DNA of 64,000 bases from Buxus sempervirens. Taxonomy: Eukaryota > Streptophyta > Magnoliopsida > Buxales > Buxaceae. Below the pieces are notes generated by a model. It saw only the letters and a list, made by a program, of their open reading frames with translations. It was not told the origin of the DNA and searched no databases. A program made the position numbers and the translations under genes. The stretch lies in NCBI GenBank assembly GCA_947561395.2, contig OX387182.1, positions 39,425,949 to 39,489,948 on the forward strand. Direction: 5' to 3'. Shown piece by piece: positions 53,735 through 64,000 of the stretch (its first letter is position 1; each line of letters starts with the position of its first letter).

Positions 53735-55736
53735 ATGAACACTGAAGAGAACCAAGCCCAAACCACCGTACCCACTCAAGACTTTGCTCAGCTGCAGGAG
53801 CAAGTGGCTGGTCTGGCCAAGATGCCGGGGGACTTACTGGCGGCTCAGGCCCAACAAGCCCAGGCCCAAAACCAAGCATCTAGCTCCCATCAGGCACCAC
53901 CACCACCTCAGGCCTACATGCCGCCTCCGGCTCAACCCATGCCGGAGCCCATTTCTGAACCAGTCCCTGAACCCATTCTGATCAGGGAAAATACAGCAGA
54001 ATCTGAGAAAGAGCTGGAAAAGGAAAAGGCCAGAGATGAGATGGAAAAGAAGATGCTGCTCAGGATAGAGAGGATCCAGGCAGAGCTGAAGGAAGTGAAG
54101 GGGGGAAGCAGCCATGGAGGCACCACCTTCGAAGATCTGTGCATGTATCCTGACGTGTGTCTACCGGCCAAGTTCAGGTGCCCAGACTTCGACAAATTTG
54201 ATGGCACGGGTTGCCCATTGAGCCACTTAAAATTATACTGCGGGGCCCTATGCCAATTTGGCCGGGATGACGGCATATTAATCCAACTCTTTCAGAGGAG
54301 TTTGACCGGGTCAGCTCTCAGGTGGTTCGCTACAGTGGACCATGGAAGAATCAGGAGGTGGAAGGACTTGGCTGATGCGTTCCTGGATCAGTACAAGTTT
54401 AACTCTGAGATCGTGCCAGATCGGTACGACATGATGAGGATGAGCAAGGGGAAAGATGAGCCGGTACGACAGTACGCCAAGAGGTGGAGAGAGGCCGCCT
54501 CCCAGGTCAGGCCACCTATGCAAGAACCGGAGATGATCTCCACATTCATGGGCACACTGGGGCAGCCCTTCTACAACCATTTGGTGGGCCAAATCACCAC
54601 AAACTTCGCAGCTCTGGTACAAGTGGCGGACCGGATCGAGGAAGGGGTCAGGTCAGGAAGGCTTATCGATTATTCTACTTTGACTGGGCAGTCTGATTCC
54701 TCTGCCTCCATGGCCCAGAAGAAAGGGGCTGGATTTAAAAAGACTGGGGCCCAAAAAGAAGGTGAAGTGAATCTGGTCCAGGCTCCTCCAGCCAAGAAGC
54801 CACTCCACGTCAACATCTCTGCACCCCAACAGGCCCAGCAAGCCCAGCAGTCTTATCAGACCCCACTGAATGTCAATTTCTCCCCTTCCGTGCCTGCAAA
54901 CCAGAGGAGAGCCTTTACTAAGGAGGAGCGGGAGGCCTGGATGGCAGCAAGGAGGAATAGGGTCTTTACTCATCTCCCGATATCGCTGTCCCAACTGCTG
55001 CCAACCCTGCTGAAGAGGGAATATTTGACTCTGAAAGAGCCCAACCCGAATGCCCTAAAGGGGAGGAATTTTGATCCAGCAATCACATGCGATTATCACA
55101 TGGGTGCACCGGGGCACTCTACTGACACTTGCTGGATGCTGAAGCATGCGGTCCAGGACCTGTTGGACCAGAAGGCCTTGGTGTTTAACACTGCTGCACC
55201 AGCCCCGCCTGGGAATGATATTGGGCAGAACCCTCTGCCGTACCATAATGGGGCAAGCCCATCCAACTCTATCACCGCCATATCCACCACGAGAAGGGCC
55301 TTTGACCCATCTCAGCTCATAGCTCCAGTAGGGACCACTGTCCAGGTCTGATTTTTCCCAGATGAGGGAGAGGAGGAGATCAACATGGTCTCCCAGAAAA
55401 ATAATCTTGCTGCTGAGGACATAAACTCCTCTTTAAACCGGGTCTCTTCACTCATGGCCCAGATGAATACTGCAAGGCCCCCCATTGGTCTTCAATTGCA
55501 GTCCACCCATCTATTCACCATCCAAGTTGTCCAAGGCTCCACTGGTCATCAACCTTGACCCCACCACTGCTTCCATCACTTCTTCTGTCCCCGCAAATTC
55601 CAAACTTCAACCCTTGGTTGTAAATATTCAGCCAACCCAGACTATTCCTAAACCGGCCCATACATCCCGGTCCAAACTCCAGCCGTTGGTGGTCAACATC
55701 CCTAGATTAGCCTATTCTGATGCCGCTGTACCATAG
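53735..55736 (+). pseudogene. gag: Element C gag
   Basis: Starts MNTEENQAQTTVPTQDFAQ. It has a Pro/Gln-rich N-terminus, a charged helix (about 53990-54110), the gag domain (RSLTGSALRWF, RQYAKRWREAASQV; about 54220-54650) and the knuckle CDYHMGAPGHSTDTC (about 55088-55132). A TGA at 55349-55351 (VGTTVQV*) ends the first frame, an extra C near 55480 shifts it, and a TAG at 55734-55736 (VP*NYSEG, TGG in A) follows. The repeated PPLVIN/LQPLVVN motifs of the tail are present, as in A. Confidence 0.9.
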
Positions 55737-57235
55737 AATTACAGCGAGGGAATCACGGCCACAGTTCCAGTAGTGAGGAACCCGAACCAGGAGGAGGTGA
55801 ACCTCATGACGAGGTCAGGGAGATGTGTAGGGGGTGAAGAGAAGGAGAAGGAGACAGAAGCAGAAAAAGAAAAAAAAGAAAATGAAGAAAAAAGAAAACA
55901 GAAAGGAAAAAATAAAGTGGGAGAAGACACCCCCCAGGGTGCAGAAAATGAGGCAGCAAACCTCATAAAAATAATTAAGAAAAGTGAATTTAATCTTATG
56001 GATCAGCTAAACAAGGTCCCGGCCCAGATTTCAATACTGGGCCTTTTGCTGAATTCCGAAAAGCACAGGGATGCATTGTTAAGGGTGCTACAGAGTGCAC
56101 ACGTATCCCAGACAATCGATCCAGACCAGCTTGGCAAAATGGTTGGTCAAATCTTGTTACATAATGTGATAAGTTTCTCTGAGGGTGAGATCAGCCCAGG
56201 TGGGTGTTATCATGTCGACCCTTTGCACATCACAATGCTTTGTAAGGGCTGCATGATTGCACGGGTTTTAATTGACAACGGGTCAGCGTTAAACGTTTGC
56301 CCGTTAATCACTTTTGTCAAGCTGGGTCTGGACCAGTCAAGGATCAAGCAAAATGAGAGGATAGTGAGGGCTTTTGATAGCTCCAAGACCCACTCCCTAG
56401 GGGAGATTGAACTGCCGATCACAATTGGGCCGAATATCTTTAACATCACATTTGAGGTGATGGATATACCCGCAGCCTTCAATCTGCTCCTAGGAAGGCT
56501 GTGGATACATTCAGCTAGGGCAATACCATCCACGCTCCACCAGAGGGTGAAATATGTAAGAGGGCAAAGGGTGATAACAGTCCTAGCCGAAAACTTGGTG
56601 CCTCCTATTGTGTCACCTGACGTACCCTTGATCAATGTAGACTTAACTGTCGACAAGATTGTGTTTCACTCGTTTCAATTCGAGACGGTCAATTATATAC
56701 CTGGGGGTGTGAGAAAGAAAAAAGAAAATGAACTACTACTGAGAAAATGGTGAAGAAAGTGATGGAAAAATACCACTTTCACCCGGGGAAAGGCCTGGGA
56801 ATCAATTTTCAGGGGATGGTGGAGCCAATCACTGCTAAGAAACTGATCCCTAAAGTAGGGTTGGGCTTCAAACCCAGAGGATGGAGGAGGATGAAGCATG
56901 AAGAAGGAGAGGAAAGAAGCAAAAGAAAACTCCCTCATTTAAGGGAAAGCTTCCCAAAACCCTCTTATACAATCCAAATATCTCCTCCCATGGACCAGTC
57001 CAAGCCTCCCTACTACAACATCAACCCATTTCAAAAGCCTTTTGTTTCGGCCTTGCAACCATACAACCCATCTCCAATACTGGGAGCAGTGGATGGGCCT
57101 GGGCCACAACCAGAGCAGCGAACAGACTTCTCTGAAGAAGTGGGGGCTTTCTTCTCCATGACTGAAGTCGAGAAAACTGGTAATGACAACGAGCTACCAT
57201 TCATTGACTGGGCCGCAGTAAAGATTCCGCAGTAA
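55737..57235 (+). pseudogene. pro: Element C protease and shortened linker
   Basis: The protease motif DNGSA (VLIDNGSALNVC) is near 56275 and LLLGRLWIH near 56485. A frameshift near 56725, after IPGG, moves to the frame of MVKKVMEKYHFHPGKG, and a stop at 57233-57235 follows KIPQ. About 540 bp of the acidic linker of A and B is absent: IDWAAVKIP is followed directly by the sequence equal to NLGTEDDP. Confidence 0.87.
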
Positions 57236-58720
57236 ATCTTGGGACCGAAGAGGACCCAAAAATTGTGAAAATCGGGGCATGCTTGTCTAATGTGCAGCAA
57301 AATGAAATGTCACGATTCTTGGCAGATTACAAAGACGTGTTCGCTTGGTCATATCGGGACATGCCGGGGTTGGACACGGACATGGTGGTGCATAAGTTGC
57401 CAATTTTGCCAGGGGTTAAGCCAATTAAGCAGAAGCTGAGAAGATTGAAGCCAGAATGGACCTTGAAGGTCAAGGATGAAGTGGTCAAACAATTTCAAGC
57501 CGGATTTTTGGCAGTCTCTACGTACCCTGAGTGGCTCGCAAACATAGTGCCGGTACCCAAGAAGGCCGGGAAGGTCCGAATGTGCGTGGATTATAGAGAC
57601 TTGAACAAGGCAAGCCCAAAGGATGATTTTCCGCTTCCACACATAGACATCTTGGTGGACAATACTGCAGTACATAGCCTATTCTCCTTCATGGATGGCT
57701 TCTCAGGATATAATCAGATCAAAATGGCTAAGGAAGATCAAGCAAAAACAGCATTTATCACACCTTGGGGCACATTCCACTATACAGTCATGCCATTTGG
57801 GCTCAAGAACGCTGGGCAACATACCAGCGGGCCATGACAGCACTATTCCATGATATGATCCATAAGGAGATGGAGGTCTATGTGGACGATATGATTGCCA
57901 AATCATGCAAGGAGGAGGACCACTTGATCAATCTGAAGAAAGTGTTTGATCGGCTCAGGAAGTACAGTCTACGGCTTAACCCGGCTAAGTGCGTCTTTGG
58001 GGCTACATCAGGGAAGTTACTGGGGTTTATAGTGAGCCGAAGAGGAATTGAAATTGACCCAGCTAAAGCCAAAGCCATAATTGAAATGCCAGCACCCAGA
58101 ACCAAGAAAGAGGTTCGTGGTTTTCTTGGGAGGATTCAGTACATAAGCCGGTTCATAGCACAGCTCACGGCTATCTGTGAACCAATTTTCAAGCTTCTGA
58201 GGAAGGATAACCCGACGGTCTGGAATGAGGATTGCCAGCAGGCCTTCGATACGATCAAGGAATATTTACTGAACCCACCTGTACTAGTGCCACCAACCCC
58301 AGGAAGACCACTGATCCTGTACTTGTCAGTGTTGGAAACATCGATGGGATGCGTCTTGGAGCAGCCTGATGAGACTGGTAGAAAAGAAAGGGCCATTTAC
58401 TATATAAGTAAAAAATTCACGGAATATGAAGCCAAGTATTCATCATTGGAGAAGACCTGTTGTGCTCTAGTGTGGGCAACTCAGAGGCTAAGGCATTACT
58501 TCCTTAGTCACTCCACACTATTGATATCCCGGATGGACCCGCTGAAGTATTTATTTGAGAAACCGGCACTGACTGGCAGGACGGCAAAGTGGCAACTACT
58601 ACTATCCGAGTTTGACCTCACATACATCACCCAGAAGGCGATCAAGGGTCAAGCCATAGCTGATCACCTGGCTGTACATCCTCTGCTAGAATACCAACCC
58701 TTGAAGACCAACTTTCCAGA
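57236..58720 (+). pseudogene. Element C reverse transcriptase and RNase H
   Basis: It has KLRRLKPEW, VDYRDLNKASPKDDF and, after the loss of one G near 57812 (NAGQHTSGP instead of NAGATYQRA), the catalytic YVDDM near 57880 in the shifted frame. RNase H motifs LETSMGCVLEQ and SSLEKTCCALVWA follow. Apart from the frameshift this is an intact region, continuous with the second RNase H and integrase as far as 60011. Confidence 0.9.
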
Positions 58721-60494
58721 TGAGGCAATTCTGTACACTGAAGAGGAGGAAAGTGAGAGTTCTTGGCATATTTTCTTTGATGGGGCCACCAATATGAATG
58801 GGAACAGAATAGGGGCAGTCTTGGTTAAACCAGATGGTTCACACATCCCGATTGCAGTAAAGCTGAGATTCCAGTGCACCAATAACATAGCAGAATATGA
58901 AGCATGCATAATTGGATTGCAAGCAACCATGGATCATGGAGTAGAGGAACTTGACGTATACGGGGATTCGAGTCTTATCATCTTCCAAACAACTGGTGAA
59001 TGGAAAACCAAGGATCACAAATTGATCCCCTATCACCAGTATTTGGAAGAAATAAGCACGAATTTCACTCGAATTTCCTTCAACTATATGCCAAGGGCCA
59101 AGAATCAGTTTGCGGATGCTCTAGCAACCTTGGCTTCAATGGTTAGCATACCAGAAGGAGTAGACATCAGACCGCTGGAAATTGAGGTTAGAGGTGAACC
59201 GGCTTACTGTCTCGTTCTAGAGGGAGCACCAGAAGAAGAAGCACCGTGGTTTCAAGATATCAAAAATTTCCTGAACAATCGGAGTCTGCCAGAAAATGCC
59301 ACTGCTACTGAGAAGAGGACAATACAGAGATTGGCTAGTCAATTTCTGCTAAGTGGTGGACATGTGTATAAGAGGTCACATAACAACATTCTGCTCAGAT
59401 GTGTTGCCAAGGCTGAATCGGAAAAATTGATTGAAACTGTACATGGAGGAGTTTGTGGGCCCCATATGAGCGGACACATGCTTGCGAAGAAAATCTTGAG
59501 GCTGGGATATTACTGGACGACCATGGAACATGATTGCTGTATACATGTCAGGAGATGCCACCAATGTCAGATATATGCAGATAATAAGCATGCACCCCCA
59601 GGTGAGTTGCACAACATGACATCACCATGGCCCTTTTCTATGTGGGGCATAGATGTCATCGGCATGATTTCACCTAAGGCATCAAACGGGCACAGATTTA
59701 TCCTGGTGGTGATTGATTACTTCACTAAATGGGTAGAAGCAGCTTCATATGCGAACATCACAAGCAACCATGTTATTAAATTTTTGAAGCACAATATCAT
59801 TTGTCGCTATGGACTGCCAAGTGCCATAGTATCAGACAATGCTTCAAATATTAAGAACAAGGACATGAAGAAGATGTGTGAGCAGTTTCAGATCACCCAC
59901 CATAAGTCAGCTCCGTACAGGCCTAAGATGAATGGGGCAGTGGAAGCAGCAAATAAGAACATAAAGAAAATCATTCAGAAGATGGTAGTGAGCTACAAGG
60001 ATTGGCATTAAATGCTGCCACTCGCTCTACATGCCTACAGAACCTCGATCCGGACCTCAACCGGGGCAACCCCGTATTCCCTAGTCTATGGGATGGAAGC
60101 AGTCTTGCCCGTGGAAGTAGAGATCCCATCACTCAGAGTGCTCATGGAAGCAGAACTGAAAGAAGCCGAATGGATACAGTCAAGACATGATCAACTCAAC
60201 CTGATAGAAGAAAAGCGGTTGAAAGCGCTTTGTCATGGACAGTTGTACCAGAAAAGAATGGCCCGGGCCTACAATAAGAAAGTGAGGCCCAGAACTTTCC
60301 AAGAAGGAAACCTAGTTCTAAAGAAAATTCTACCATTTTTGGAAGACCCTCATGGTAAGTTCAAGCCCAACTGGGAAGGGCCTTATGTCGTCAAGAAGGT
60401 CCTGTCAGGGGGTGCACTCATCTTAGCAGAGATGGATGGGTCAAATTTTCCTGAGCCAATTAACTCTGATGCAGTAAAAAGGTATTTTCCTTGA
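58721..60494 (+). pseudogene. Element C archaeal-type RNase H and integrase
   Basis: The second RNase H starts WHIFFDGATNMNG with AEYEA, GDSSLI and FADALA intact. Integrase has HGG...CHQC, WGIDVIG, VSDNASN and NGAVEAANKN. TAA at 60009-60011 replaces GAA (DWHEML in A and B); the frame continues to the C-terminal GPYVVKKVLSGGALIL and VKRYFP, stop at 60494. Catalytic residues are present. Confidence 0.92.
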
Positions 60495-61439
60495 GTGAAC
60501 ATTACTAAGAAATGATCTGAGGCCATTTTTCTTTATTTCCTTCAAAAATTTTAATCCCTAGTCTAGCCAAGTTGAGCCGGTTCGTTTCTTTGATAAACCC
60601 AAACCGGATCTACAGTCTTAAATTGGGGCAAAACAAATTGGGGCAAAGCCAATTGGGGCAAAGTAAGGAAAAAAGAAAAAGAAAAATGGCAAATGAAAGC
60701 CAAGTATGAAAAAAGGATGCAAAGGATGCAATTTGGGAAATGGGGTTAAATTCATCGTGACTGTAAGTCCGGTTGACCTATTTCCACATTTGAAAATTTT
60801 TGGGCCTTTAATACCCTTTCTTTCATAAACCGAGCCTAGCCTTTATTTCGTCCTATTTTTAAGCCCTCGGTGATCTTAGTTTATTCATTCAAATGTTAGA
60901 GTAAGATTGGTGATGACAGAATGCAGAAGCCGGCCCTAGTGAAAACCGTAACTGGTGCTAGGGGCAATATTGGCAAAAAGGCAAAAAGGAAAAAAATAAA
61001 AAAAATGAAGAAAAACCAGAGGTTGAGTTGGTCATGGAGATCTGAGCTTGAAGCAAAGTTGGCATGAGCAGAATGGGGTCAGTTTTGGCATTTGGGAATG
61101 TATCTAAAGGTCCTAAGATGGACGGTTCTGATCCCTCATTATTTTGTGGACTACCCTTTTCATTATTTAACCTGGTTTAATTCCTTTAATTATAGGTGAT
61201 TAAGTGCATGGACCAAATTTCAAAAAAATAAAAAAATATATAAAAAGGAAAAATTATACTTTGGCCAATGATGATAAATCAAATACTTTTCATAAAACCT
61301 TTGTTTTTACAAGCATCTGAGCATTCTGAGGCCAATAATATAAAATTTTTATTTTGAATTAAATCTTTTGTCTTTCCACTATTGGAGTTTGCTTTTGTAC
61401 AAAGGTAAGAAAAAGAAAAAATGTGTACAGGAAATAAGG
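60495..61439. other. Element C non-coding gap between pol and antisense exon
   Basis: Counterpart of 7482-8427 and 18464-19356, with TTGGGGCAAA repeats near 60627-60665 and A-rich tracts. No protein-like frame. Confidence 0.7.
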
Positions 61440-62324
61440 CTAATATCTGTCTCCTAGCCGCTCCTCAAGCTTTCGAATCCGAGCTGCCTGAATTGCGATA
61501 ACCCCAGAAGCCCCCTCTACAGCGGGATCACTCAAGAAGGAAATGACCTCATCTGAAAGAGTCTGCCTAATCCGCATGCTCCTAAGGTCGGCTAAAGCAT
61601 CCTGGTGCTTCTGCCTCAGTGCTCAGACTTCAAGACAGCGGGCCTGCCTATGCTCCTCAAGTTGCTTCTCCATAGCCAGACGGCGAGATACCTGCTCTGC
61701 AAGTTGCCTTTCCATGTCAAGGCCCCGTATCCTAAGCTCCTGGGCCTCTCGTACCCATATCTGCTGAAGTCGCTTGTGGGAAGCTCTCTCAGACTCTAAA
61801 ATATCCTCATAAGTAGGAGCCAAGACTGCAGGAGGATCTTCGGGTACTGGAGCCTGACTCTGTATCTGCTCCCTGATCCAGAAGAGATAGTCCTTCACAT
61901 GAGATTCTGAGAAGACCGGGCCATGCATAAAGCGAACATATGACCACTCTCTCATCAACCAAGCATTCAGCTTCATGGTGGCTGGTGAAAGTGGCCCAAG
62001 GCGGTCCTCATATCCACTTGGGATCATAATCCCCTGGGTTGCTCTGAACTGACGAAAAACCCGCAAAGGAAGGTAAAGCACCGCATGTCTCAGGCCAACC
62101 AGAACCAGAAAGTTGCGATCTCTGAAGCTGATCACAGTCTCTACATTGGGCTGATAAGTACCAGGCGACCTCACTTGGTCATCCTGGAAGAAAGTAAACC
62201 AGCCCTGTTTACCTCCTGGAGTATTAGGACACCCCCGGTTGCTCATCAAGATGGGAACCTTCAAGCTTGGGAAGAAATGTCAATTGATCTCCTCAATCTG
62301 ACTCAAGTGGTCAAGTAACCAAAG
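61440..62324 (-). pseudogene. Element C antisense gene 1, exon 2 only
   Basis: It matches exon 2 of A (9321-8428): LWLLDHLSQIEEIN, then a TGA near 62279, then HFFPSLKVPILMSNRGCPN, ending ARIRKLEERLGDRY. A second TGA lies at 61623-61625 (CLEV*ALRQ). Three codons are missing at FTFFQDDQ compared with FTFLGTLQDDQ. The pyrimidine intron follows upstream (about 62325-62535 on the minus strand), but exon 1 is not there; the sequence beyond 62540 does not match it. The gene has no promoter and is dead. Confidence 0.82.
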
Positions 62325-63349
62325 CTGCAAAGGAGAAGGGATATTTCAGTATATTGTAAAAAAAAAAAAAGCAAAAATAAAAAAAAGGAAAAAGGAAAAA
62401 AGAAAAAAAGGAAAAAAAAGAGAGAAAAAAAAAAGAGAGAAAGAAAAAAGAGAAAAGAAAAGAAAAAAAAAGAGAAGAAAAAGGAAAAGAAAAAAAGAAG
62501 AAAGAGAAGAAGAAAAAAAAAAAAAGAGGATCATCTCTGCTGAGGGGAAAATACTACTTCAAGCAATCAAAACCGGGGCATGCTCAGTGCCTTTCCCTCT
62601 GGGTTTTCATTGAAATAAATTACAGCATCTGGAAGAAGCAGTCAGGCCTTAGTCTTCGGATTTGAAAGAAAAAAAGAAGAAGCTTTGAAGCAGTTGCATG
62701 TTTCCTCCTTTAAACAAAGGTTTCCAATTCTGAAGAAGGATTTTACTGGAGCAGTAAGAAGGCATGAATGAGAGGTCATGGGTTGTAAGGGCATAAGGTT
62801 AGATCAACAGATCATGATTTTCAAATCCATCAATCAAGAAGAGGCATTCACTTGGGTAATTGAAAAGAATGAAGGCAGACTATGGGCAGCAATGGCACAT
62901 ACATCCTTATTGAGAGAGCAAGAAGATGAAGAAGCAAAAGCAAGTTGCAGAATATTCAAGCACAGGTTTGGGCATCAAATGGCACCCAGGTAAATCAAAT
63001 AAGAAAATCAATCAGGAAAATTCAATAAAATATTTCCTTCCTTATTGTTGAAAAACATCAAAAGCAATTGAGTTTGCAGAGGTCAATTTTAAATCCACAT
63101 TCTTTTCAAAATTTGCTTGTCTGAGATTTCTTTTCATAGCCACGAGAGCTCAAAGAAATCTGAGATAAGGAAGAGACGTCACCTTGTCAGACTATACACA
63201 GCAGGGGTTTCATTGGCTATCTTCAAATCCATGTTTTTTTTTATCACTCATTTGTTTGACCAAAGCAAGTTCAATTAATGAGGTGTCTTTCAAACGTGCA
63301 ATTTTGAGTTGTGTCTATCCTTTGCTGTTCATTGTGCTACAACTCCAGC
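62325..63349. other. Element C 3' non-coding region
   Basis: It starts with the purine tract of the former intron (62355-62525), then sequence without similarity to antisense gene 1 exon 1 or gene 2. The words CATAGCCACGAGAGCT (63137) and CAAAGCAAGTTCAATT (63263) correspond to A at 15152 and after, so the extreme 3' end of the element body is retained. No gene is visible. Confidence 0.65.
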
Positions 63350-63362
63350 AAAGAGGGGCAGT
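63350..63362 (+). other. Element C polypurine tract
   Basis: AAAGAGGGGCAGT lies directly before the LTR start TGTAGACACC at 63363; compare 15354-15367 in A. Confidence 0.9.
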
Positions 63363-64000
63363 TGTAGACACCCCAAAATTGCATGATTTTTGATAAATCT
63401 TGAAGGAGAGAAATATTTTATAGGAATTTTCAATTCTTTGCATTGGGTTTGAGATACTTAACCCATTTGAATCCAAAGCCGTAAAGGAAAAGGCCCAAAT
63501 TCTATCTTTTGTGCAAAGTCAAACTTTTTCCGGTTGAATTTTGTTGACGTTTGACCCCAGAAAATGAAATATTTTTTAAAGCAAGATTTCAAGATAATTT
63601 TTCCCGGTAATAAGGTTTTTAGCCAATGTTATTGCATAAATGAATTTTTTGAGATTTTAAATCTTGATGAATACCTTGGTTTTAACATATTGAACCTTTT
63701 TTTCCAAACCTGAAAAATCGGAATTTTGCCTAGAACTGGAAAGTTGACTTTTTATTCACTTGGAATTTGGGTCTGGAACTATTTTAATGGATTCAAATGG
63801 GGGGGTGTTTGCTTATTTACATGTAATATCTTAAGTAAATGGAGATTAAAAAATACGAGGACATTTACTTAAACGATATTACATGTAAATAAGTATTGCC
63901 TGTGTTAAAATGCGAAAAAAAGGCTTTTTTCCTTGTATCCGGCAACTCAGGCCGGATACAAGTGTTCTTCTTTGTATCCGGTGGAACATACCGGATACAA
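63363..64000 (+). mobile_element. Element C 3' LTR, first 638 bp
   Basis: It matches 47830-48468 with about ten substitutions and two single-base indels. It includes the foldback (63812-63893) and the first two dyads of the TATCCGG array; the window ends inside the second. The rest lies outside. Confidence 0.93.

Larger units (their letters stand above)
47830..64000 (+). mobile_element. Element C: Ty3/gypsy Tat-lineage retrotransposon, 3' LTR cut by window end
   Basis: 5' LTR 47830-50615, PBS 50618, a 3 kb leader with three kinds of repeat, gag-pol 53735-60494, one antisense exon, polypurine tract and 3' LTR from 63363. The presumed 5' target copy is CTAAC (47825-47829); the 3' copy is outside. 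It is a different family from A/B (other dyads and leader repeats) but shares PBS, leader block, gag-pol and antisense gene 1. Over the 638 bp of both LTRs that can be compared I count about ten substitutions and two indels (about 1.6%), so it is younger than the decay of its coding region might suggest. Confidence 0.93.

Overview
This window is intergenic DNA of a flowering plant, built almost entirely of LTR retrotransposons inserted beside and inside one another. I see no ordinary host gene, tRNA or rRNA. The plant assignment rests on Ty3/gypsy Tat-lineage polyproteins with a second, archaeal-type RNase H, on antisense genes resembling plant mobile domain (PMD) and DUF7745-like proteins, on a plant-type Ty1/copia element, and on hAT-like MITEs. 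The species cannot be named from the sequence.

Layout. (1) 1-15548: element A, Tat type, plus strand. Its 5' LTR lies outside the window; gag-pol is at 277-7481; two antisense genes are at 8428-10207 and 10674-13534; a polypurine tract precedes 180 bp of 3' LTR. (2) 15549-31093: element B, a relative on the minus strand, joined tail-to-tail to A. It has lost its 3' end but keeps antisense gene 1, the last exon of gene 2, pol-gag, a repeat-rich leader, a PBS and a 2.2 kb 5' LTR holding a hAT-like MITE. (3) 31094-38022: an LTR-like segment D, interrupted by a solo LTR (32753-37389, target duplication CAGAT) that itself contains another solo LTR (33749-36048, target duplication GTACC). (4) 38023-39036: low-complexity spacer. 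(5) 39037-44023: a decayed copia element with 5-bp target duplications. (6) 44029-47829: non-coding DNA made of diverged segmental copies, one holding a hAT-like MITE. (7) 47830-64000: element C, Tat type, plus strand, with a complete 5' LTR, a long leader, gag-pol, one exon of antisense gene 1, and a 3' LTR cut by the window end.

How the parts relate. A, B and C share one plan: LTR, tRNA-Arg-like PBS, 2-3 kb leader, gag-protease-RT-RNase H-archaeal RNase H-integrase, then genes transcribed from near the 3' LTR back toward pol, PPT and LTR. Every copy is disabled by stops and frameshifts; many stops are CAG/CAA to TAG/TAA changes, as expected from deamination of methylated cytosine.

Most unusual signals. 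First, arrays of short dyad repeats with fixed spacing sit upstream of the LTR TATA boxes, upstream of the antisense genes, and again in the leader. Their arms change together, so symmetry is kept while sequence drifts. Second, a strong splice donor inside the LTR and an acceptor about 50 bp before the gag ATG would join an LTR-encoded open frame in phase to gag, in two families that use different splice phases. The whole leader, PBS included, would then be an intron of the gag mRNA.

All alignments and counts were done by eye; family names come from recognised motifs, not from searches.
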